Assembly: GCA_964385045.1 (NCBI GenBank)
Contig: CAYLNM010000022.1
Coordinates: 1 to 41,220 of the forward strand
DNA: 41,220 nt
Direction of reading: 5' to 3'
Source of the DNA: CAYLNM01 sp964385045
GTDB lineage: Bacteria; Planctomycetota; Phycisphaerae; Phycisphaerales; SM1A02
Part shown: positions 34,201 to 41,220 of the stretch, in pieces
How positions within the stretch are numbered: position 1 is the stretch's first letter
Layout: the number at the start of each line of letters is the position of its first letter
The notes under the pieces: generated by a model
What the model was told of the DNA's origin: nothing
Database searches by the model: none
Seen by the model: the letters and a program-made list of their open reading frames with translations, nothing else
Made by a program: the position numbers and the translations under genes

Positions 34201-35115
34201 CTCCTCGCCCGGGAAGTGGGCCGCGACCATGCCGGCGACGTGCGTGCCGTGGGCCCCGCAGTCGGTGACGATCGAGAGCAGGTCGCCCTCGCGGTAGACG
34301 TTGACCGAGAAGTTCAGGCGGGCCTCGTCGCCGAAGCTCGACCACTCGCGGAAGTGGCGGAAGCTCGCCATCGCCCGCTCGTCGCGGAGGTCCCCGTCCT
34401 CGTCGGTGTCCACGACCGCCCGCCAGTGCTCGCCGTCGTGGAAGACGACGACGTCGTGCACCGGCTCGCCGGGGCCGCGCTCGTGGGCCCGCTCGGCGGC
34501 GGCGATGAGTCGCTCGAGGTCCTTCGCGGCGTCCTCGTCCTTCGCGTCCTCGGCCTCCGCGTGACGGCGGCGGAGCTCCTCGAGGATGCGGCGGCCCTCG
34601 GCGTCGCGCTCGCGGGCGATCTCGGACCGCATGCGGCCGGCGAGCCCGCGGGGCCACAGCTCGGCCGCGGGCTTGAGGCCGACCCGCCACTCGCCGGTGG
34701 GGTTGGCCCAGTCGGGGTCGAGGATCAGCGTCCGACCCGAGAGCCCCTCCAGCGCGCCGTCCTCGGCCTCGAGCACGGTGCTCGTGTCCACGTCGCCCGA
34801 GCCCGAGCCGTCGATGAGGTCGACGACCTTGGGCCGCCCGTCGCTCGTGACCTGCAGGCCCGGAGCCCCGGGATCGACGCCGGTGTCGAAGATCGCCACC
34901 GTGACCCCGCGGCCGTCGTGCGCGGGGTGCTCGGCGAGGAAGCGATCCACGCCGGTGGCGGCCTTCGGCTGGAGGTGCTCGGGGCCGCGGGCGGCGGCCG
35001 CCGAGGAGGCCGGGGGGACGAGGCCCCCGGCGAGCACCACCGAGGCGGCGACGAGGAGGGCCGCGGCCGCCGGGCGGTGGGCGCGGGGTCGGGGGAACGC
35101 GGGACGGGTGGTCAC
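31237..35115 (-). CDS. Tripeptidyl-peptidase II-like S8 subtilase, exported
   Basis: 1292 residues from GTG 35115 (GGAG upstream), which gives an Arg-start signal peptide. Subtilase triad D77 (IFDTGVDPGAPG), H289 (GAHGTHVAGMVA) and S474 (MNGTSMSAPS), with oxyanion N387 (SAGNDGP). The stretch VDPGAPGLQVTSDGRPKVVD then GSGSGDVD, the Asp-His insertion of about 210 residues, and the long beta-rich plus helical C-terminal region match tripeptidyl peptidase II rather than ordinary subtilisins. TPP II removes tripeptides from free N-termini and forms giant oligomers in eukaryotic cytosol. Here the signal peptide points to the periplasm or outside. Residues about 1050-1292 contain a Gly/Ser linker and TPR-like helices. 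Bacterial homologues are uncommon as far as I recall. Confidence 0.87.
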   Translation of the reverse strand: MTTRPAFPRPRAHRPAAAALLVAASVVLAGGLVPPASSAAAARGPEHLQPKAATGVDRFLAEHPAHDGRGVTVAIFDTGVDPGAPGLQVTSDGRPKVVDLIDGSGSGDVDTSTVLEAEDGALEGLSGRTLILDPDWANPTGEWRVGLKPAAELWPRGLAGRMRSEIARERDAEGRRILEELRRRHAEAEDAKDEDAAKDLERLIAAAERAHERGPGEPVHDVVVFHDGEHWRAVVDTDEDGDLRDERAMASFRHFREWSSFGDEARLNFSVNVYREGDLLSIVTDCGAHGTHVAGMVAAHFPGEEHLDGIAPGARIVSVKIGDHRLGSSSTGTGEMRGMIALLEHGVDIVNMSYGGPSGFPDDGLQVDLLSELVNRHGVLFVASAGNDGPALSTVGSPGGTSSALIGVGAAIDPGMMEQLYSVREPHEELAYTWSSRGPVADGALGVDITAPGGAIAPVPNWQLRRATLMNGTSMSAPSTAGGLALLVSALKAGDMEVDPHAIKRAITRTARRLDTTSVFGQGAGMLQVDAAWEWLREHADAPDAGVRYEVSVDGGRGIHLREPHETDGPHVTRVRLSPVMHEDEDHQRRVDFAMDLELEASERWVDVAPTLHLLHGGRSFEVRVDPTDLDPGVHFATVDVHDARGRDRGPVVRIPVTVIRGESVDAEPGEDPRMERTLEFGPGAITRTFVDVPAEATWADVELRRTDEADESRRYWIQSMQLREDRSFTSHHLDTRATIDAADRWQGSVAVVPGSTMELAIAQFWSSLGESELEMTVTFRGLVPETRPIVLDGARRLTPVDVHARLGDHPIAPSGSFTRVRRTLPAMSSDVRPMSPVRDRLPDDRLAHELVTKHRLVLEDDARVSVLPATRFMDGVNEELFSQIVHVHEADTGRRVISRSAWDDDPIPMDAGTYELHVHQVAVDRSVLEDAADLPIQVDLRLGSPIRVRVSGDPAGPGRGSGGSASTRLEGGSSTRVYLGLPALDDWPKAARPGDLLVGTIGFGDAGGVPGGSGRRPGGWDLMATVPARTVAAAPSGSGGGGGSGGATGGDAMSAEDADAALEESIRDARIASLHHRAGADLDRHASELLEAHPDHRPLRRAILERRAALAADHDDGVEAVAAWEAVLAAAEDLAATIDRRELAAAIAIPPAEDEQAAGEEAEPLDVAGTRADLVLALEHEAIARLHLAQLADAEPGSEEADAVDAAIDRLERWAASSDAVDHELRLGVARLQGRHGAALELVHEAVEREPRGRAHHETRIELLRELGWDRWAHEAERELAVRFPASTIVY

Positions 35116-35452
35116 GGCGGGGGCTCCGTCGCGGGGATGGCGAGACCGAGGCCGGCCCCGGGCGGCGAGGCGGCCGGGGGGCACCGGGAGTGCACGTCGG
35201 GTGGCGACCGAGGATAGCGCGGCGACCGACGGAGGTCGCCGCGCGGGGACGGCGGTCGCCGCGGGCGGATACCGCGATGCGGGGCGCCGGTTGCCGGGAG
35301 GACCGGGACGCGGGGGCGGCGGGCGGCGGACCGCGCGGGCGGTGCGCGGGCGGTGCGTGCGTGGGCGCGGCCGGGGCCGCCGCGGCCGGGGCGGCGTCGC
35401 CGGCGTCGCGTGCGCGGCCCGGCCGAGCCCGGCCCCGCCTGCGCCGCGCGCG
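35116..35452. other. Intergenic region between the M16 and TPP II-like genes
   Basis: 337 bp with no credible gene. It must hold the TPP II-like gene's promoter, but extreme GC content hides any clear -35/-10. Imperfect GC repeats (gcgggcggtgc twice near 35336-35356; ccggggcc-type runs near 35370-35395) are present. The SD GGAG of the GTG at 35115 lies near 35125. Confidence 0.55.
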
Positions 35453-37033
35453 TCAGCGCCCGGGGGCGGATCCGGACGCCGGCCGGCCGACCGGCTCGTC
35501 CCCGGCGCCCGATGCGCCGCCCGCCGTCGGCTCGAGGATGGTCACGAACCGGCGCTCGGGGGCGAGGGCGCGGGCGAGCAGCTCGCGGATCGCCGGCCCG
35601 TCGAGCTCCGCGAGCCGGGCCCGCAGCGGCTCGGGATCGCTCCCGACCGCCCGCGCGAGCGCGAGGCCCTGCAGTCCGGCGTTCAGCAGGATGACGCCCG
35701 CGGCCCGGTCCCGATCCCACCCGCGCACGTCGGCGAGCTGCCGGGCCTGCCACGCGAGGGCCGCGGCCTCGGGCGGCGGCCCCGGGAGCGTGTGCCCACG
35801 CGAGACGCCGAAGGCGAGCATCGGCGGAAGCCCCCGCGCCGCCACCCGGTCGAGACGCTCGATCAGCTCGGCCGCGGCCTCGTCCGCGCTCCGTCCGGTG
35901 CGGACGATCCCGACCGCGAGCACCGGCAGCTCGCCCGCGGGCCAGCCGGTGAAGGTCGTGAGCACCGGGTGCAGCGACGGCGGCGGATCGGCGTTCAGGG
36001 TCGCGGGCAGGGCCGCCGCGGCCGCGGTCGTCGCCAGCCGGGCGAAGGCGTCCTCCGCGAGCTCGGGCCGCGGGGCGTGGGCCACGATGACCGCCGCGTG
36101 GGGCAGGTCCCAGCTCATGCGGCGCACCGCCGGCTGCCCCGACCAGTCGATCCCGCGGTCCGGCTCCCGCGCCGCGGGCGGCGCCCCGGCCACGGCCCCC
36201 ACCGTCTCCTCCGCCAGCGTCCGCACCGCGGCCGGGTCCACGTCGCCCACGACGAGCAGGTCGAAGGTGGCCGGAGCGGCGTGCCGGGCGAGGAACGCGG
36301 TCGCCTCCTCGGCGGTGACCGCGGCCGGCTCCGTCAGCACCGCGGCGTGCCCCCGGTCGTGGGCCCACCCCTGCGCCGCCGCCATCAGGGCGAACTTGTG
36401 CAGCATCGGCTCGGGTCGCGCCGCGATCATCCGGGCCTCGTGCGCGGTACGGGGCGCCTCGCGGGCGACGTCCGCCGCGGTGATGCGGAGCGAGCCGAGT
36501 CGGTCGGCCTCGGTCTCGAGGACGGTGCGCAGCCGGTCGGCGGGCACGAGGTGGTCGTAGGAGGTGTAGGTCGGCTGCGTCTCGCCGTTGGACGAGCCGA
36601 TCGCCTGAAGCGCCGCCCACCGCTCGCCCGGTCCGTGCGCGCCCGCCGCCGCGGTGATCCGCAGGTGCTCGGCGAGGTGCGCCATCTGCGTGCGGCCCGG
36701 CGGATCGTCGAGGAAGCCGGTGCCGTGCATCGCGACCACGCCGACCCACGACGTGCCCGGCACCGGCCGGACGTGCAGCCGCAGCCCGTTGCCGAGCCGG
36801 ACCGTGTGCACCGCCGCCGCCTCGAGTCGCCCCCCCGCGGCGCGGGAATCGCGCGGCTCGGGGGGGGCGTCCGCGGCTGCGGCCGCGGGGCCTCGGCCGG
36901 CCGCCGTCGCCGCGGACGCGACGAGCGCGGCCGCCGCCAGCACGGCCGCGGAGCGCCGCGAGCTCGGCCCCCGGTCGCCGTGGGGGGTGGGCACGGGACG
37001 GGACGGTCGACGAGCGTGGTCCGGGAATCGCAT
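35453..37033 (-). CDS. Exported M16 family zinc metallopeptidase
   Basis: 526 residues from ATG 37033, three bases after the stop of the PAP2 gene. A signal peptide with a long basic n-region and Ala-rich core spans about 1-46. The inverted zinc motif HxxEH is HLAEH (H119, E122, H123), with E199 (TAHEARM) as third ligand at the usual spacing of about 76-80. Sequence LGNGLRLHVRPVPG before it and GETQPTYTSYDHLVPAD after it are M16 hallmarks; VTAEEATAFLARHAAPATFDLLVVGDVD, read in parts, is the inter-domain part. It degrades small peptides or processes N-termini outside the cytoplasm. One active domain and one inactive-like second half make up the length. Confidence 0.87.
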   Translation of the reverse strand: MRFPDHARRPSRPVPTPHGDRGPSSRRSAAVLAAAALVASAATAAGRGPAAAAADAPPEPRDSRAAGGRLEAAAVHTVRLGNGLRLHVRPVPGTSWVGVVAMHGTGFLDDPPGRTQMAHLAEHLRITAAAGAHGPGERWAALQAIGSSNGETQPTYTSYDHLVPADRLRTVLETEADRLGSLRITAADVAREAPRTAHEARMIAARPEPMLHKFALMAAAQGWAHDRGHAAVLTEPAAVTAEEATAFLARHAAPATFDLLVVGDVDPAAVRTLAEETVGAVAGAPPAAREPDRGIDWSGQPAVRRMSWDLPHAAVIVAHAPRPELAEDAFARLATTAAAAALPATLNADPPPSLHPVLTTFTGWPAGELPVLAVGIVRTGRSADEAAAELIERLDRVAARGLPPMLAFGVSRGHTLPGPPPEAAALAWQARQLADVRGWDRDRAAGVILLNAGLQGLALARAVGSDPEPLRARLAELDGPAIRELLARALAPERRFVTILEPTAGGASGAGDEPVGRPASGSAPGR

Positions 37034-37036
37034 GGA

Positions 37037-37648
37037 TCAGCAGTGCGATGCCGGCCGGCCGGTGTCAAGCGGGTGCCGGCGAACCCGGACGATCCGGAGC
37101 CCGGCCACCGCCACCGCGGTCCCGAGCGCCCAGCCCGCGAGGACGTCGCTCGGGTGATGCACGCCCAGCACCACGCGGGTGACACCGACCGCGAGGATGA
37201 TCGCGGCCGCCGCCACGAGCAGCCACGCCCGCTCGCCCCGGCTCCGGCACCACGGCCCGAGCACGCCCGCCGCGGCCAGCCACGCGGCCGCGGCCAGCGT
37301 CGCGTGCGTGCTCGGCATCGCCGAGCCGTGGACGTCCACGAGACGGATCGCAGGGTCGGGCCGCGGCCGTCCCACGAGCCATTTCAGGCCCGGGGCCAGC
37401 CCGCGGGCGGCGCCCGCGATCACCAGCAGCCGCAGCGCCGCCCCCCGGTCGCCCCGCACCACGAGCCAGCCCGCGAGGACGAGCCCGAGCACCGCGATCA
37501 CGAGCGTGTCACCGAGCCGCGTCAGGTCCGCCGCCGCGTCGACGAGCCACGGCGAGCCCGGCGGCCCGTCCGCGTGCAGCCACCGCAGGATCCGGGCGTC
37601 GAGGTCTCCCGTGCCCCCCGCCTCGTCCGCGTCACCGAGCTCGTCCAC
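37037..37648 (-). CDS. PAP2-type membrane phosphatase
   Basis: 203 residues. I chose GTG 37648 because GGAGG precedes it at the proper distance; a longer reading from GTG 37768 would add 40 unlikely Arg/Gly-rich residues. The three phosphatase motifs are complete: KWLVGRPRP (K89, R94), PSTHA (112-116, H115) and TRVVLGVHHPSD (R158, H164, D168). Six hydrophobic segments are visible. It dephosphorylates lipid phosphates such as phosphatidate, PGP or undecaprenyl pyrophosphate at the outer face of the inner membrane. Three bases separate it from the M16 gene, so they form one transcript. Substrate unknown. Confidence 0.88.
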   Translation of the reverse strand: MDELGDADEAGGTGDLDARILRWLHADGPPGSPWLVDAAADLTRLGDTLVIAVLGLVLAGWLVVRGDRGAALRLLVIAGAARGLAPGLKWLVGRPRPDPAIRLVDVHGSAMPSTHATLAAAAWLAAAGVLGPWCRSRGERAWLLVAAAAIILAVGVTRVVLGVHHPSDVLAGWALGTAVAVAGLRIVRVRRHPLDTGRPASHC

Positions 37649-37881
37649 GTCGTCGAACCTCCGCCGGCAGCGTACGCCGGGCCACCCGCGGCCCCGCCTC
37701 CGCTCGTCCTCATCGCCACCGGACCGGGGATCGGTCCCCGGTGCGCTCGGGCGTGAGCCCGGGATCACCTCGGGCTCACCGCCTCGCCACGCGCGGCGGC
37801 GACACCTCGTTCCCGCGGGATCGGCGGACGCGTCGGCGTGACCGACCCCGGTCCCGGCTTCACCGCGAGAGGCGACCCGAC

Positions 37882-38355
37882 ATGAGGATCACCGACCTGC
37901 ACTTCGGCGGCCACGAGGAGGACCGTCCCGAGCCCGTCAGCGAGACGCTGCAGCTCGTCGAGCCCGAGGGCGACCTCGAGGAGGACGTCGTCGCGCGGGC
38001 GATCATGCCCCGCGCGATCTCGATCGAGGACGCCGACTCCGCCCGCCGCGGCTACGCGTTCTCGTACCACCTCGGACCGCACCTCGGCCGCGGGCTGTTC
38101 CGGCTCCGCATCGACGCTCGTGACGCCTCCGGCGTCGATCATTCGGCCGAGGTCGCGGCCGGCCTCGCGACGTCCGCCACGGTGCCCGAGGAGACCCGCC
38201 GCGTCGCCCTGGTGCCGCTGTGGCTGGTCAGCGACCGCCTCCACCTCGAGCGATCCGACGGCTCCGTCGGCCGGCCCGGCCGGGCCTTCGGGCGACTGAT
38301 CCCGGGCGACCCCGACCGCCTTCCGCACCGGCGACTGTTCGGCGCCACGGTCTGA
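37882..38355 (+). CDS. Conserved-looking protein of unknown function
   Basis: 157 residues from ATG 37882, with GAGAGG upstream. No family recognised. The protein is soluble and acidic in its first third (EPVSETLQLVEPEGDLEEDVVAR), then has IMPRAISIEDADSARRGYAFSYHLGPHLGRGLFRL, read in parts, and ends in an Arg-rich tail. Strand-like stretches (RLRIDARDASG, RVALVPLWLVSDRLHL) suggest a small beta fold. The gene lies 127 bp before a DUF2267 gene on the same strand. Confidence 0.6.
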   Translation: MRITDLHFGGHEEDRPEPVSETLQLVEPEGDLEEDVVARAIMPRAISIEDADSARRGYAFSYHLGPHLGRGLFRLRIDARDASGVDHSAEVAAGLATSATVPEETRRVALVPLWLVSDRLHLERSDGSVGRPGRAFGRLIPGDPDRLPHRRLFGATV

Positions 38356-38482
38356 CCGGCCCCGGTGACGGCCGGCGCCGCCGTTCCATCCGCGTCCGCC
38401 GGCCACGGCCGCGACGACCCGGCGTCGCCGTCCCTCCCGCGCCCGCCGGCGGCACCCGACCCCCTTCGCCCCGGAGACCCCC

Positions 38483-38902
38483 ATGACGATCACCGCGTTC
38501 CGCAAGACGCTCCAGACCTCCGACGAGTGGATGCAGGATCTCGCCGCCGACGGAGGCCTCGCCGACGAGGAGCAGGCATGCGCCGCGCTCCGCTCGGTGC
38601 TCCACGCGCTCCGCGATCGCCTGACGGTCGAGGAGTCGGCGCACGTCTCGGCCCAGCTGCCGCTGCTCATCCGCGGCATGTTCTTCGAGGGCTGGACGCC
38701 GGCCCGCCAGCCCGTGCGCCTGCGCAGTCGGCAGGAGTTCCTCGATGCCGTGCACGAGGAGCTCGACGGCGGACCGAACCGGGTCGACGCCGAGACCGCC
38801 ACTCGCGAGGTCTTCGGCCTGCTCGACCGTCGACTCACGGCCGGGCAGGCGCAGCACGTCCGCGATCTCCTTCCCGAGGCGGTGGAGACGCTGTGGCCCT
38901 GA
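38483..38902 (+). CDS. DUF2267 family protein
   Basis: 139 residues from ATG 38483, with GGAGA at 38472-38476. An all-helical protein with two similar halves, each having a conserved pattern: EEQACAALRSVLHALRDRL...ESAHVSAQLPLLIRG, then FLDAVHEELDG...AETATREVFGLLDRRLTAGQAQHVRDLLPE. The LP(L/E) helix ends and the paired repeats match DUF2267. DUF2267 proteins are often encoded next to stress or carbon-storage genes; their function is unknown. It precedes glgE by 157 bp and may be cotranscribed with it. Confidence 0.82.
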   Translation: MTITAFRKTLQTSDEWMQDLAADGGLADEEQACAALRSVLHALRDRLTVEESAHVSAQLPLLIRGMFFEGWTPARQPVRLRSRQEFLDAVHEELDGGPNRVDAETATREVFGLLDRRLTAGQAQHVRDLLPEAVETLWP

Positions 38903-39059
38903 GGACTCCGGATCGCGCATGAGCGCCGGTTCATCGCCGCGCCACGGTGGGCTCAACCGGGATCGCGACGCTCGTTCCCGGATCGGCGCCGCGAGTGGTC
39001 CGGTCCACGTTCCCGCGCGAGGTCCTCGACGCCTCTCGCTTCCATCTCGCGAGGCCTCC

Positions 39060-41108
<2,049 letters not shown>

Positions 41109-41220
41109 CCGCGCCCGCACGACCGACCACCGGGGCGGCCGATTCCGTCCGTCCCCCCGCGGTCCGCCTCGCCGCCGGCCACCACCCGCCGCCCGCCCGC
41201 GTGACCCCCCGCCGTTCCGT

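Noticed and set aside
28949..34690. A 1913-codon minus-strand frame
   Set aside because: It runs antisense to the anchor-B gene and in a shifted frame of the TPP II-like gene; no motif is visible.
41109..41220. Start of a further gene after glgE
   Set aside because: The last 112 bases show no SD-led start or recognisable coding sequence.

Overview
The window is very GC-rich (roughly 70% or more by eye), with dense genes and Shine-Dalgarno sites of the GGAG/GAGG type. It looks like a chromosomal contig of a planctomycete, most likely Phycisphaerae-like. The main reasons are three secreted proteins ending in EF-hand/dockerin-like anchors of the type CPADLDGSGxVxxxDLL...WGPC, three small membrane proteins with a CGYDLRG...CPEC zinc ribbon, a serine/threonine kinase fused to a formylglycine-generating-enzyme-like (FGE-like) domain, and a tripeptidyl-peptidase-II-like subtilase. 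The lineage is inferred from protein style; no rRNA or tRNA gene was seen.

Layout. 1-1599 (-) is the C-terminal part of a secreted beta-helix protein, cut by the window edge and by a 100-N assembly gap (1601-1700). 1703-9541 holds two unknown proteins, a DJ-1/PfpI lipoprotein with a HAD-like phosphatase, an exported S9 peptidase, a parvulin PpiC, two zinc-ribbon membrane proteins overlapping tail to tail, and a methyltransferase. 9840-11231 is an FG-GAP repeat protein, followed by a third zinc-ribbon membrane protein.

12031-17175 is the most interesting block. It is a tightly overlapped minus-strand operon of a radical-SAM 2,3-aminomutase (KamA family), both subunits of a 3-oxoacid CoA-transferase, and a class III aminotransferase of the glutamate-1-semialdehyde/beta-amino-acid type. 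A divergent RpiR-type regulator faces it. The order suggests amino acid to beta-amino acid to 3-oxo acid to 3-oxoacyl-CoA. Residues that bind the lysine side chain in true lysine 2,3-aminomutase appear to be replaced here, so the substrate is probably not lysine.

17227-22201 is a two-gene unit: a very large Ser/Thr kinase with an FGE-like C-terminus, and a lipoprotein overlapping it by 8 bp. 22493-24733 has a tiny membrane protein, DUF779 and an ExaC-type aldehyde dehydrogenase. 25254-28390 is a BlaI repressor/M56 (BlaR1-like) peptidase operon. The peptidase has an unusual long repeat-bearing, His-rich C-terminal region. Upstream lies a good sigma70-like promoter overlapped by two phased 15-bp palindromes, probably the BlaI operators. 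A choice-of-anchor B secreted protein is divergent from it.

31237-37648 (-) is a set of exported or membrane proteins: a TPP II-like subtilase, an M16 peptidase and a PAP2 phosphatase. 37882-41108 (+) has an unknown protein, a DUF2267 protein and GlgE (maltose-1-phosphate maltosyltransferase), probably the start of an alpha-glucan locus running out of the window. No CRISPR array, insertion sequence, tRNA, rRNA, riboswitch or convincing intrinsic terminator was seen.
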